Origin: a virus
Virus record (IMG/VR): IMGVR_UViG_3300010397_000003
Location: 1-64,000 of that record
DNA: 64,000 bases
Direction: 5' to 3' (one strand)
In this document: positions 23,282-30,963 of the stretch, piece by piece
How the letters are laid out: each line of letters starts with the position of its first letter
Position numbering within the stretch: position 1 is the first letter of the stretch
Notes under the pieces: model-generated
Database searches by the model: none
The model's input: only the letters and a program-made list of their open reading frames with translations
Told to the model about the DNA's origin: nothing
Made by a program: the position numbers and the translations under genes

Positions 23282-23824
23282 ATGCCAAACACCGAAGCAG
23301 CCACCATAAGAGATCAAGACCAGCCAAAGCCGCTGACTGATATTGCTATAGGAGATCGGGTCTGGGTGAGCGATCGCTATTCACGCGGGCGCGGTGATCT
23401 TCATACGGTTATTCATCTGACTCCGACTCAAGTTCACCTTGACGGCTACAAAAACAAGTTCAAGCGCGGCACTCCGTCGCGCTGGTCAAAAGAGCCTGAC
23501 TGGTCGGGTATTAGCTTTACTCGTGGGCGCATTCTTTCTATCGCGACAGCCGATGAAGCCGCTGCGTGGGACGCAGAAGTCGAGCGCAAGAAGGCCGACA
23601 TTGAGGCGCGCAAACAAGAGGCCGCGAACGTGCAATCGAAGCGCGAAGAATTGTCGGAACTGTTCGGCGCGAAGGAAGGCAACTTTGGAATTTACGTGAC
23701 TGGCGCGTCGTTCGGCGATTCCGAGTTTCGCAAAAACAGATACGACGTGACGTTTCATAGCCTTACAGAGAGCGAAGTGCGCGACATGGCGAAACGGTTT
23801 GCGGCGCAAGAGACACAGAAATGA
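23282..23824 (+). CDS. Hypothetical protein, 180 aa
   Basis: AGAGGGAACATTC precedes the ATG. N-terminal SH3-like beta region (IAIGDRVWVSDRYSRGRGD), a coiled coil at about 95-130, and a C-terminal alpha/beta part. Unknown function. Confidence 0.6.
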   Translation: MPNTEAATIRDQDQPKPLTDIAIGDRVWVSDRYSRGRGDLHTVIHLTPTQVHLDGYKNKFKRGTPSRWSKEPDWSGISFTRGRILSIATADEAAAWDAEVERKKADIEARKQEAANVQSKREELSELFGAKEGNFGIYVTGASFGDSEFRKNRYDVTFHSLTESEVRDMAKRFAAQETQK

Positions 23825-23976
23825 ACGCCACCCAAACACAACCCGAACCAATCAAGACCTTTATCTGTGGATGTAGAGAAGATGAACCGTGCTTCGATCA
23901 TAAACTGAAAGATTCTGAGTGTGAGACCACAGGGAGTCTTGTGGGGTTCGTTTTAATGAAGATTAGAAGCACGTAA
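23821..23976 (+). CDS. Small Cys-containing protein, 51 aa
   Basis: ATGA overlap with the upstream stop. Contains FICGCRED and later CFDH, ECE, a possible zinc site. Its stop codon sits in the hairpin that precedes the next gene. Confidence 0.5.
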   Translation: MNATQTQPEPIKTFICGCREDEPCFDHKLKDSECETTGSLVGFVLMKIRST

Positions 23977-23982
23977 ACGTGC
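23969..23982 (+). promoter_or_regulatory. Pre-RBS hairpin, GTRAAC class
   Basis: GCACGTAAACGTGC, perfect 6-bp stem, followed by GAGGGGGAAGCG and the ATG at 23995. Confidence 0.6.
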
Positions 23983-23994
23983 GAGGGGGAAGCG

Positions 23995-24705
23995 ATGATC
24001 GAAATCAAAAACAGGTACACGGGCGCAGTCATTGTCCGCGATGGTGAGGCTGAGACGCTACGAGATGCGGTGATTCGATTCGTCGCAAACGAGCGAGCAG
24101 CGGAGCGCTCTGCCGACTTGAGCTCTGCCGACTTGCGCTCTGCCGACTTGCGCTCTGCCAACTTGCGCTCTGCCAACTTGCGCTCTGCCAACTTGCGCTC
24201 TGCCAACTTGAGCTCTGCCAACTTGCGCTATGCCGACTTGCGCTCTGCCAACTTGCGCTCTGCCAACTTGCGCTATGCCGACTTGCGCTCTGCCAACTTG
24301 CGCTCTGCCAACTTGAGCTCTGCCGACTTGAGCTCTGCCGACTTGAGCTCTGCCGACTTGCGCTCTGCCAACTTGCCATCCCCAACCGCCGTTCTGCTGG
24401 CGACGTGGGGTGATTTATCGCCGCAACTTGTCGCTGATCTAATGGTGTTCGACGCGGCTAACCATCCCAACCCTGAAGCGTTCGACGCTTGGGCCAAAGG
24501 CGGTTCGTGTCCCTATAGCGGCGTTCGCGTTCAGAGGGCCGCAAATTTCACAGAAGACGCAAGGGAGTGGGGCAAAGGCGTATCGTGTCGCCCCTATGAT
24601 TTGATGGTGCGGGTACTGGCTGAGAAGTGTCCCGAATGGTCAGAAGAGAGGATCGCGGAATTCACCAAGAGGTTTGAAGCGAGCGATAGCTCGCCACGCA
24701 ACTAA
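23995..24705 (+). CDS. Pentapeptide-repeat protein
   Basis: 236 residues. Residues about 39-129 are some 18 tandem A(D/N)LRS/A(D/N)LSS pentapeptides, which would form a right-handed quadrilateral beta helix that can mimic DNA. The C-terminal ~105 residues carry WGDLSPQLVADLMVFDAAN, HPNPEAFDAWA and GGSCPY, a conserved companion domain. DNA mimicry against host enzymes is possible but unproved. The DNA repeat is nearly perfect 15-mers. Confidence 0.8.
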   Translation: MIEIKNRYTGAVIVRDGEAETLRDAVIRFVANERAAERSADLSSADLRSADLRSANLRSANLRSANLRSANLSSANLRYADLRSANLRSANLRYADLRSANLRSANLSSADLSSADLSSADLRSANLPSPTAVLLATWGDLSPQLVADLMVFDAANHPNPEAFDAWAKGGSCPYSGVRVQRAANFTEDAREWGKGVSCRPYDLMVRVLAEKCPEWSEERIAEFTKRFEASDSSPRN

Positions 24706-24750
24706 GCCAAACACGGACGCCTTGAGTCGCCCTATGGCTGCACATAAAGA
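24679..24750 (+). repeat. Composite repeat copy
   Basis: GCGAGC-GATA-GCTCGC hairpin (24679-24694), then ACGGACGCC and GCCCTATGGCTGCACA (24728-24743). It overlaps the end of the pentapeptide gene and forms the leader of the Lar-like gene. Confidence 0.6.
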
Positions 24751-24770
24751 AAAAGATTTAGGAGCAGAAA

Positions 24771-25139
24771 ATGAATCAGGTAAATGAAGCCAAGAACCTT
24801 TCTAGCGTAACGTCTGAATCCCCAAGTCCTGCGCTGTTACCGTGTCCTTTTTGCGGCGGTCAGGCGATCGACTCAAGCGAGGCCGATGAGGTGAGCGGAA
24901 CGTGTTATTGGGTCGAATGCAACTCTGGCGTTTGCGGGGGCCGAACCGATCCCTTTTTCGCAATCGAGTCAGCAATCGAAGCGTGGAACACTCGCCCCCC
25001 TGCCTCCCCTTTAATTGCTGCTGCTCCCGCGTTACTCGAAGCTGCGAAGTTCGCGCTCATTAGATTATTACAAGATTCAGGGGATGCGGACTCAATCAAC
25101 AAATTGACCGCTGCTATTACCTCAGCAGAAGGAAAGTAA
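24771..25139 (+). CDS. Lar-like restriction alleviation zinc protein
   Basis: 122 residues. LLPCPFCGG, WVECNSGVCGG and ESAIEAWNTR form the Lar signature (zinc ribbon plus AWN-R helix). The C-terminal half has ALLEAAKFAL, a separate helical module. Lar-type proteins can reduce host restriction; fits with the phage methyltransferases. A related N-terminus occurs at 34762. Confidence 0.75.
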   Translation: MNQVNEAKNLSSVTSESPSPALLPCPFCGGQAIDSSEADEVSGTCYWVECNSGVCGGRTDPFFAIESAIEAWNTRPPASPLIAAAPALLEAAKFALIRLLQDSGDADSINKLTAAITSAEGK

Positions 25140-25141
25140 CC

Positions 25142-25411
25142 ATGAGACGAGAAATCATCGGCGTATCGCAAGCTGTTAGAGCGGGAGCGCGAGTAGTAAA
25201 CATCGACTTCGGGATGGACGACGAAGATCGCTGCGAACTCCGCGAAGGCGAAGATCGATGTCCGAATCGGGCAACGCGGATCGTGAAAGAACCTTATACG
25301 CCCGCAGGGTTTCAGCAATTCGTCTGCGATGAATGCGCGAAGTCTCAGATTGATTTTGGATACATCGACGGAGGATTGATTTGTGATTCGTTGAAAGGTG
25401 GCTGCAAATGA
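25142..25411 (+). CDS. Hypothetical Cys-containing protein, 89 aa
   Basis: DRCELREGEDRCPNRAT and FVCDECAK form a probable zinc site in the middle of the protein. Translationally linked to the next gene (ATGA overlap). Confidence 0.55.
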   Translation: MRREIIGVSQAVRAGARVVNIDFGMDDEDRCELREGEDRCPNRATRIVKEPYTPAGFQQFVCDECAKSQIDFGYIDGGLICDSLKGGCK

Positions 25412-25605
25412 CAATTACGATCAAGTTTACGGACTCTGAGGCGCGGGTGGCCCATGCATACCTAAAGGCTCGCTACAAGTCCAAAGCGTCATTTGAGAAG
25501 CTGGCGAAGCTGGCTATCCGTACCGAAGTTGCGGCACAAGCGCGAATTGAACTCGAAAAGATTGGGACGCGCCTCAACGCCCAAAAAGAGGAAGGTCAAT
25601 CGTGA
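25408..25605 (+). CDS. Hypothetical helical protein, 65 aa
   Basis: Starts in the stop codon of the previous gene. Helices HAYLKARYKSKASFEKLAKL and AAQARIELEKIG; basic. No family. Confidence 0.55.
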   Translation: MTITIKFTDSEARVAHAYLKARYKSKASFEKLAKLAIRTEVAAQARIELEKIGTRLNAQKEEGQS

Positions 25606-25820
25606 TAGCCGAGATAGCAGTCAGCGAAGTGAATCTAGATGTTGACTGGATTCCCTGTGAGAAGTGTCACCGCACTGGATGGCTTGACTATGAGGTTGAC
25701 TACTTTGGTCGTAAGACAGAACCAGGAAGATGTAATGCGCTAGGGTGCGAGGCGGGAATGGTGGCTCAAAGCCAAGGGCATTCAGCGACGACCGTTAATC
25801 ACAGAATGTTGGGCGCGTGA
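25602..25820 (+). CDS. Small zinc-finger-like protein, 72 aa
   Basis: WIPCEKCHRTGWLDYEV and RCNALGCEAG give a C-x2-C...C-x4-C site of DnaJ type. Coupled to the upstream gene. The stop TGA lies in the loop of the next leader hairpin. Confidence 0.55.
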   Translation: MIAEIAVSEVNLDVDWIPCEKCHRTGWLDYEVDYFGRKTEPGRCNALGCEAGMVAQSQGHSATTVNHRMLGA

Positions 25821-25826
25821 ACGCGC
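25813..25826 (+). promoter_or_regulatory. Pre-RBS hairpin, GTRAAC class
   Basis: GCGCGTGAACGCGC, perfect 6-bp stem around GA, followed by an AAAAGGGAAAGC ribosome site and an ATG at 25848. Confidence 0.55.
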
Positions 25827-25847
25827 TAGGCAAAGAAAAGGGAAAGC

Positions 25848-26178
25848 ATGAGCCGATACGTGTCTCCTAACAATCTCAAGCCGTCACCATTGTCTTGTGC
25901 GGCGACTTAGAAGCGATTTGGGATTGGCGTTATCAGAAAGCGACGAGAACTATGCGCTCTATGGTTGCGCAGCGGGTCGTAATCAGAAATCGGCGGGAGC
26001 GTGGGCTTGGGAGTTGTATGTGCGACAGCGCGGCGAGTGGCGACCAATGGGGATCGGTTCGTGCGACCCTGCGAGTTCGATGCGCAAGCAAAGCACTCTA
26101 ACGAGTTTTACCAATCACGGGGATTGCGAGGTTTGTATCGAACAACCGCGAACAGGGAAGAAGGCAACACGAACCTAG
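25848..26178 (+). pseudogene. Probable frameshifted small gene
   Basis: The hairpin and ribosome site lead to ATG 25848, but this frame stops after 20 codons (25910). The frame from GTG 25897 then stays open for 93 codons with protein-like content (ALSESDENYALYGCAAG, WAWELYVRQRGEWRPMG) but has no ribosome site. A single indel near 25890 would join them. It may instead be a 93-aa gene with a poor start. It ends KATRT, like the gene at 33470. Confidence 0.45.
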
Positions 26179-26240
26179 ACCGCGTAAGCGGCAACAACCG
26201 TGACCTGTGGGGTTGAGTTTTGTTGCAGCATTAACAGAAA
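26164..26240 (+). ncRNA. Structured dispersed element, copy 1
   Basis: Begins with GCAACACGAACCTAGACCG, identical to copy 2 at 34070. It has a CCGC-GTAA-GCGG tetraloop hairpin, then GCAACAA (26191-26197) pairing with TTGTTGC (26220-26226). Three of five aligned inner pairs change compensatorily in copy 2. It contains the stop of the upstream ORF and precedes the gene at 26303. Confidence 0.6.
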
Positions 26241-26302
26241 GATTTTCGTGTTTGTAGACAGAAAGATTTTGTTTGAGGGTTGAAGTAAGAGAGGCGGCTT
26301 AG

Positions 26303-26635
26303 ATGAAAAAGCGAATCAAGAAACTTTGGGTTGATGCGTTGCGGAGCGGTGAGTTTCAACAGTGCGAAAGGACGCTGCGTAAAGGCGGCGGTAAAAATGT
26401 TGAGTATTGCTGTCTCGGCGTGCTTGAACAGATTCGTGTTCAAGAAACAGGCGACCGCTTTACTCGCGGTAAGGGCTCCTATGCCGGATTGCTTTCTGAG
26501 AAAACTCAAGCGTGGGCCGGATTATCGACATCCGATCCGGTGTTAATGCCGTTGCGGAAAAAGACCGCCTCGGATCTTAACGATGACGGCAAGACCTTCG
26601 CAGAAATCGCAGATCGAATCGAGAAGTATCTGTAA
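26303..26635 (+). CDS. Conserved phage protein, 110 aa
   Basis: Typical of a common phage/environmental family: WVDALRSGEFQQCERTLR, YCCLGVLEQI, then AGLLSEKTQAWAGL and DLNDDGKTFAEIADRIEK. No known function. Preceded by GAGAGGCGGCTTAG. Confidence 0.7.
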   Translation: MKKRIKKLWVDALRSGEFQQCERTLRKGGGKNVEYCCLGVLEQIRVQETGDRFTRGKGSYAGLLSEKTQAWAGLSTSDPVLMPLRKKTASDLNDDGKTFAEIADRIEKYL

Positions 26636-26652
26636 GAAACGGAGAACCAATC

Positions 26653-26823
26653 ATGCCGCTAACACTTGATGAAGTAATCGACGCCTTAACGCTCGCTCGC
26701 GATGCGGTCAATGGCGTTGACGGACTTACGCCCGTCGATGTTTGGATGGGCGATGATGTCGCAACGATTCGAGAGATTGCTTCCGACATGAATGGCGTCT
26801 CGATTTATCTGGATGCCGATTAG
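26653..26823 (+). CDS. Hypothetical protein, 56 aa
   Basis: GGAG seven bases upstream. Begins MPLTLDEVIDALTLARD and has a WMGDDVATI strand and an acidic end; a compact alpha/beta shape, repeated in many phages as small acidic orphans. Confidence 0.55.
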   Translation: MPLTLDEVIDALTLARDAVNGVDGLTPVDVWMGDDVATIREIASDMNGVSIYLDAD

Positions 26824-26831
26824 GAGAACCT

Positions 26832-27077
26832 ATGAGTACGCCAGTCAAAACACTTCCATTCCCGCAACGCCAGATCGTCCCTATCGCCCCGGGGGAATTT
26901 TCAATTCAACAACTGACCATGATCCGTGAAGCAATCCTCTGTGTCGTTGACGAAGGAAACCGAGACGGCTTGGTCTGGATGCTGGATACCGAGGACGAAG
27001 ATCGAGCGAACCAGGATCGTCTCGACTTTTGTGACGCGGTGCAATCGTATTTAGTGGATCGAACGGTGAAGTTGTGA
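26832..27077 (+). CDS. Hypothetical protein, 81 aa
   Basis: GGAGAACCT precedes the ATG. Helical acidic protein (LTMIREAILCVVDEGN, DRLDFCDAVQSYLVD). No family. Confidence 0.55.
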   Translation: MSTPVKTLPFPQRQIVPIAPGEFSIQQLTMIREAILCVVDEGNRDGLVWMLDTEDEDRANQDRLDFCDAVQSYLVDRTVKL

Positions 27078-27098
27078 TCGTGGAGTGGAAGTAGACAG

Positions 27099-27224
27099 AT
27101 GTACGAATGCGCAACCATTGGATGCACTAATCGCGTGTCGCACCCCGACCAGTTATGCGTGACGTGTTCTGATGACGATCAGCCTTGGGACGATGACTAC
27201 GATCCTGATGATGAAGGTTGGTAG
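27099..27224 (+). CDS. Small acidic Cys protein, 41 aa
   Basis: MYECATIGCTN and LCVTCSD form a C-x4-C...C-x2-C site; the rest is Asp-rich (DDDQPWDDDYDPDD). Likely a zinc knuckle with an acidic tail. Confidence 0.5.
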   Translation: MYECATIGCTNRVSHPDQLCVTCSDDDQPWDDDYDPDDEGW

Positions 27225-27272
27225 ATGAAGCCCAACGGAGGATCGCGGCGTTCGTTAATTCAATGATCGTGA

Positions 27273-27285
27273 GCCGCCTTGCGGC
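27273..27285 (+). promoter_or_regulatory. Pre-RBS hairpin, GCCGC class
   Basis: GCCGC-CTT-GCGGC followed by AAAAGGAAAAGCAAA and the Nudix ATG at 27301. Identical 13-mer to the minus-strand hairpin at 21470. Confidence 0.6.
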
Positions 27286-27300
27286 AAAAGGAAAAGCAAA

Positions 27301-27768
27301 ATGAGCGAGAAATGTGAAATCGGCGCGCACTACGTTGTTGGATTCATGTTCAGCGCAGACCTTCGGTTTGTTCTATTAGTGCTAAAGAATCGTCCTGACT
27401 GGCAGCGCGGAAAGCTTAACGGCGTTGGCGGTAAGGTTGAAGAAAACGAGTCACCGGATCAAGCGATGAGCCGTGAGTTCTTAGAAGAGGCCGCGATTGA
27501 CACCGAGGACTGGCTGCGCTTCGCAACGCTTGGTGATGATCGTGGATGGATCATTCATTTCTATTACGCGAAGGGCGACATCAACAAGGCAAAAACCGTG
27601 ACCGACGAATCACTGATGATGTTTCCGCTCTGGAAGGTGTCGAGTGATACGACGCTAATTCCCAACCTTACGTGGCTGATTCCAATGGCTCTAAGTATGC
27701 AGAAAGAGCGCTGCGATTACTTTCAAATTACCGAGCAGCAAATATTTGAGCCACGAACGCAGGATTAA
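27301..27768 (+). CDS. Nudix hydrolase
   Basis: 155 residues with a full Nudix box at about 44-66: GKVEEN-E-SPDQAMS-REFLEEAAI, giving the G-x5-E-x7-R-E-x2-E-E pattern. These enzymes hydrolyse nucleoside diphosphates linked to another moiety (for example oxidised dNTPs or NAD derivatives) with Mg. Substrate cannot be told. Phage Nudix enzymes may clean the nucleotide pool or affect NAD and mRNA caps. Confidence 0.85.
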   Translation: MSEKCEIGAHYVVGFMFSADLRFVLLVLKNRPDWQRGKLNGVGGKVEENESPDQAMSREFLEEAAIDTEDWLRFATLGDDRGWIIHFYYAKGDINKAKTVTDESLMMFPLWKVSSDTTLIPNLTWLIPMALSMQKERCDYFQITEQQIFEPRTQD

Positions 27769-27807
27769 CTGACGCCGCCGAATGCCCTTTGGTTGCAGAA
27801 AAAGAAA

Positions 27808-28158
27808 ATGCCGAAACGAATTCAACGGAGCCGCAAGAAGGGATCGCGATTGCCCTACGGGACAGTTTGCCTAACGCGGCCCGGCCCCTATGGAAATCCT
27901 TTCAGAGTTGGGATGTGGTTTCGCAAGATCACCTCGGACTGGAAAGTGTGGACAAGGGGTAACAGTCCTGCGTTTGGCAATCAGCAAGTTCGCGATTTAG
28001 AGCATTCGCTGGAATTGTTTGACGAGTACGCAGAATGTCGTATCAAGTGGCAGCCTGATTGGCTCAACCCGATTCTCGACAAAGACTTCTGGGCGTGCTG
28101 GTGCCCGCTCACTTCCAAGTGCCACGTTGACACTTACCTCAGACTGGCGAACCAATGA
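27808..28158 (+). CDS. DUF4326-like protein
   Basis: 116 residues from the ATG at 27808 (a TTG lies 15 bases upstream). It shows the family order: PKRIQRSRKKG, RPGPYGNPFRVG, then LFDEYAECRI and DFWACWCPLTSKCHVDTYL. The CWCPL-x3-CH-x-D end may bind metal. Function unknown; common in phages. Leader contains GAATGCCCTTTGG of the dispersed motif. Confidence 0.75.
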   Translation: MPKRIQRSRKKGSRLPYGTVCLTRPGPYGNPFRVGMWFRKITSDWKVWTRGNSPAFGNQQVRDLEHSLELFDEYAECRIKWQPDWLNPILDKDFWACWCPLTSKCHVDTYLRLANQ

Positions 28159-28718
28159 AACGATCACCCATAGGCCCAAAGACGTTTGCAGAAGCCCTAG
28201 AGAAGCGTCTAGCGCAGCCTCAGAAGCCGCGTAAGCGTGGTTATGAATGGAAACGTCCGCGCAAAGCTCTGGACTTCAAGGGAAGAAAGCGTCTCACGTC
28301 ACGCCGGCCGAACAAGGGCAAGACTGTAGATGGCGATTCGCCTAGGGCGATCAAGGACGAATGCGATCAACTTGTGCGGGACATTATCGCGTTGCGTGAT
28401 TGTTCCTGTGTCACATGCAACCGAGGGGATCGAGTACTTCATGTGGGCCACTTGTTCAGGCGCGGCCTTGAATCTGTCCGCTGGAATCTCTTGAACTGTA
28501 ACGCGCAGTGCGACCCATGCAACGTGATTCATGAAACAGAACCGCTTCACTATCAAATGTGGTTCAGATTCGTTTACGGCAACGTAGCTTATGACGTGTT
28601 GGAAATCGCAAGCCGAAGCAAGCACAAATTCAAGTACATCGAACTAGGCGAGATCCGCGACGGGTTGCGAGCGGAACTGAAGCGATACGAAGCAGCGCAG
28701 AAAGCGAGAGCAGCATAG
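28155..28718 (+). CDS. ninG: NinG/Rap-like recombination protein
   Basis: 187 residues. Basic N-terminus, then a zinc-binding region CSCVTCNRGDRVLHVGHLF and QCDPCN-x-H, with a helical C-terminus. This is the lambda NinG (Rap) pattern; Rap is a structure-specific Holliday-junction endonuclease that supports recombination. Overlaps the upstream gene by four bases. Assignment by motif order only. Confidence 0.7.
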   Translation: MKRSPIGPKTFAEALEKRLAQPQKPRKRGYEWKRPRKALDFKGRKRLTSRRPNKGKTVDGDSPRAIKDECDQLVRDIIALRDCSCVTCNRGDRVLHVGHLFRRGLESVRWNLLNCNAQCDPCNVIHETEPLHYQMWFRFVYGNVAYDVLEIASRSKHKFKYIELGEIRDGLRAELKRYEAAQKARAA

Positions 28719-29078
28719 ATGGATAGAGATATCGTCAACACACACGATCAGTTGCGCGCGGCCGGTGGCGGGGTTGCTATCGTCCCGACATATACAGGCA
28801 CTCGAACTCAATATCCCTACGGTTGGGGTATCTATCGAATGGGTGCCGACGGAAAACAGATCGTCACTGATTCAAAAGCGCATTGGGCTGATTACGGCAA
28901 GAAGATATTCTCGCACAACAGGCACAAAGGGACGCCCGCCGAATGTAAGCGGCTATCGCTTGAAGAAGCAAAGCGGTGGGTTGCCGAGCAGGGATGGTAT
29001 GACGGCGAATGGAAACGCAACCGAATGCGCGACTATGTTCCGGCTGAAATTAACAAGAGGTTTCCACTTTCCAAATGA
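28719..29078 (+). CDS. Hypothetical protein, 119 aa
   Basis: Follows NinG without gap. Contains PYGWGIYRMGADGKQIV and a Trp-rich C-terminal helix (EEAKRWVAEQGWYDGEW). No family recognised. Confidence 0.55.
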   Translation: MDRDIVNTHDQLRAAGGGVAIVPTYTGTRTQYPYGWGIYRMGADGKQIVTDSKAHWADYGKKIFSHNRHKGTPAECKRLSLEEAKRWVAEQGWYDGEWKRNRMRDYVPAEINKRFPLSK

Positions 29079-29215
29079 CGGCAGTTTGCAGCGCGTGTTA
29101 CCGGCGGAACTCGCTGTTTCGAGTCCCAACCGAAAAGAAACGAAGCGAACGGAAGTGAGCCGGACAAGTGAGATCGACTGACGCCCGTGAATGCCCTTGG
29201 GTTTCAAAACAGAAA

Positions 29216-29362
29216 ATGATTTGCGCAGATTTGAATGTTGAAGCCACGGAAGACTTAGGGGATGAAATGAAAAACTTAGACTTTGCGATTTTCTTTGTTG
29301 GTTCGATTTGGGCGATCGCTTGGGCTATTGTCCGCGTCGTTCAGACTCGAAGCAAGATGTAG
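29216..29362 (+). CDS. Small membrane protein, 48 aa
   Basis: Start chosen by analogy with the 27808 leader: the same GAATGCCCTTGGG motif and CAGAAA precede the ATG. A shorter start at 29267 has GGGG upstream. Residues about 22-42 form one transmembrane helix (AIFFVGSIWAIAWAIVRVV). 29079-29215 holds a composite-repeat copy (about 29150-29205). Confidence 0.5.
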   Translation: MICADLNVEATEDLGDEMKNLDFAIFFVGSIWAIAWAIVRVVQTRSKM

Positions 29363-29414
29363 GGGATCGAAACCAAAGGGAGTCTAACGACGCCCGTATC
29401 TTGAAAGTTTGTGG

Positions 29415-29427
29415 GCCGCTCTGCGGC
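29415..29427 (+). promoter_or_regulatory. Pre-RBS hairpin, GCCGC class
   Basis: GCCGC-TCT-GCGGC directly followed by GAGGGGAGAAG and the ATG at 29439. Confidence 0.6.
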
Positions 29428-29438
29428 GAGGGGAGAAG

Positions 29439-29636
29439 ATGGCGCTAGATTGCAAAACTGTTTATTACGACGGCGGCAGCATGGTCGTTGGCTGTGGTTC
29501 GCAGCCTTGCAAATGCGGACATCTAGCCGCGTTGTTTGAAGAGGATCATGAGGCGATCTTCGCCGAACTGGAAGCGGAACTAGCGAAGCCGTTACCCGCT
29601 GATTACGTGCCAAGTGGCCAAGAGTGGTGGGACTGA
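29439..29636 (+). CDS. Hypothetical Cys-rich acidic protein, 65 aa
   Basis: MVVGCGSQPCKCGH gives three close Cys and a His, followed by an acidic helix (EEDHEAIFAELEAEL). Adjacent to the next gene with no gap. Confidence 0.55.
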   Translation: MALDCKTVYYDGGSMVVGCGSQPCKCGHLAALFEEDHEAIFAELEAELAKPLPADYVPSGQEWWD

Positions 29637-29879
29637 ATGGCGACCAAAACACCCAAACATCTCAAGCTATCGAAAACAATGCTGGCGCAGATTGCCGCCT
29701 ATGCTCAGGACTGCGAAGAGGCCGGATGGTACTACGGAAATAGGGCCGAGTTCTGGAAACGCCACAAGGCGATTAAGGCGTGGCTCAAGCAGGAAATCTC
29801 CGCGCGAGCGAAAAGCTCGCCACGAATCCACGCTAAAACGGACGCCGTGATCGGCCCTATGGCTTCGATCAAAGAATGA
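29637..29879 (+). CDS. Hypothetical protein, paralogue of the gene at 3776
   Basis: 80 residues; residues 8-50 match the protein at 3776 (TMLAQIAAYAQDCEEAGWYY, then FWKRHKAIKAWLKQE). The last ~25 residues are encoded by a copy of the dispersed repeat, and the resulting peptide resembles the tail of the protein at 17157. The core probably is the functional unit. Confidence 0.65.
   Translation: MATKTPKHLKLSKTMLAQIAAYAQDCEEAGWYYGNRAEFWKRHKAIKAWLKQEISARAKSSPRIHAKTDAVIGPMASIKE
29808..29870 (+). repeat. Composite repeat copy inside a gene end
   Basis: GCGAGC-GAAAA-GCTCGC hairpin, then ACGGACGCC and GGCCCTATGGCTTC. Here it is translated as the C-terminus of the upstream protein and lies 40-100 bases before the gene at 29913. 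Confidence 0.55.
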
Positions 29880-29912
29880 TTTGAGGAATGATTTGAGAGG
29901 AGAGCTAAGAGA

Positions 29913-30140
29913 ATGGCTGAGATTCAACTTACAGTGACGGAACATGATGCCATTCGGCAACTTCAAGCCCTAGCGCAAGCGTGGCCGTCATCACTGTGGC
30001 TATTCTCCGCAAGCGGCTCGCTTCATGTTATGCGCAAAGTGAACGGCAAGCGAATGATGAACAAGCATGATGGCGGGATCGACGCCGATTACGTGGTTGA
30101 GACAATCAAAGGCATCGACAACGACGGAGGTGACTGGTAG
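29913..30140 (+). CDS. Hypothetical protein, 75 aa
   Basis: GAGAGGAGAGCTAAGAGA precedes the ATG. Beta-rich centre (SSLWLFSASGSLHVMRK) and acidic end. Unknown. Confidence 0.55.
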   Translation: MAEIQLTVTEHDAIRQLQALAQAWPSSLWLFSASGSLHVMRKVNGKRMMNKHDGGIDADYVVETIKGIDNDGGDW

Positions 30141-30142
30141 CA

Positions 30143-30490
30143 ATGCCTGACAAATCCACCACAGATAAAGACCGCAAACGAGCCGAGACGCAAATACGTG
30201 TAGCAGCCGCAGAAATGTACGACTTGTTGCCGCTTGGTGTCTACGAACGTGTAATCAAGCGCATGGCTGAGGCCGCCACTACCTTTGCATCTGAAGTACG
30301 AGCAGAACAAAAGATTCCGTCGTGCGCAATCTGCGGCGGCGGTCGCGTGTCGATTCGTGGTCGATTCCCACGCGATCCACAACGCGAGGTCTGCCCGACC
30401 TGCGTCACTGAGAGGCTTGAGCAGATTCACGAAATCGCAAGCATGGAATATGGTGCTGCCGCTGCGATTCGTAACGAGGTAGAACCATGA
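30143..30490 (+). CDS. Hypothetical protein with zinc-ribbon, 115 aa
   Basis: Helical N-terminal half; CAICGGG and VCPTCV (C-x2-C...C-x2-C) in residues about 68-95. Overlaps the next start by four bases. Confidence 0.55.
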   Translation: MPDKSTTDKDRKRAETQIRVAAAEMYDLLPLGVYERVIKRMAEAATTFASEVRAEQKIPSCAICGGGRVSIRGRFPRDPQREVCPTCVTERLEQIHEIASMEYGAAAAIRNEVEP

Positions 30491-30963
30491 CAGTAAAACA
30501 AGTTCCAGCGAAGTACCAAGCATCGGACGGCGTAGAGTTCGACAACGAAGAGGAAGCCAAACTTCATGACGAACTGATTACGGCGCGGAAAGAATACGAT
30601 GAGGCCCGAGGCAAGTTCAGCCGCGCCGTGGCTGCAACTCAAAAGACGGCGGACGGGGAGCTGTTCGATTTTAGAGGTGGCGAGTTTTGGTACGTCACCG
30701 ACTATTACAATCAAGAGCCGCGGTTGAAGCGCGTTTACTTTCTCGGTTGGAATTTTGAGGTAACCGAGTACGGCGACCGCGTTGAAATTAGCCAGGACGA
30801 AACGGACGGTAACAACCGTCAACAGCGTCACTCCTACCCGATAAACAAACTCTACACAACTAAACGACGAGCATCTGAGGCGCTTGTTGGCGCTCTTGAA
30901 TCGTGGGCAAACGAAGTGCGTCGGACTGTTACCGAAACACAGGACGAATTGAGACGATCATGA
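30487..30963 (+). CDS. Hypothetical protein, 158 aa
   Basis: N-terminal YQASDGVEFDNEEEAKLHD followed by a charged helix, then a beta-rich part with aromatic residues (FWYVTDYYN, RVYFLGWNF) and a C-terminal helix. Recurrent style of phage early orphan; no function. Confidence 0.55.
   Translation: MTVKQVPAKYQASDGVEFDNEEEAKLHDELITARKEYDEARGKFSRAVAATQKTADGELFDFRGGEFWYVTDYYNQEPRLKRVYFLGWNFEVTEYGDRVEISQDETDGNNRQQRHSYPINKLYTTKRRASEALVGALESWANEVRRTVTETQDELRRS

Noticed and set aside
23995-24385. Tandem 15-mers at 24110-24375 as a CRISPR array
   Set aside because: There are no unique spacers; the repeats are in frame and encode A(D/N)LRS pentapeptides.
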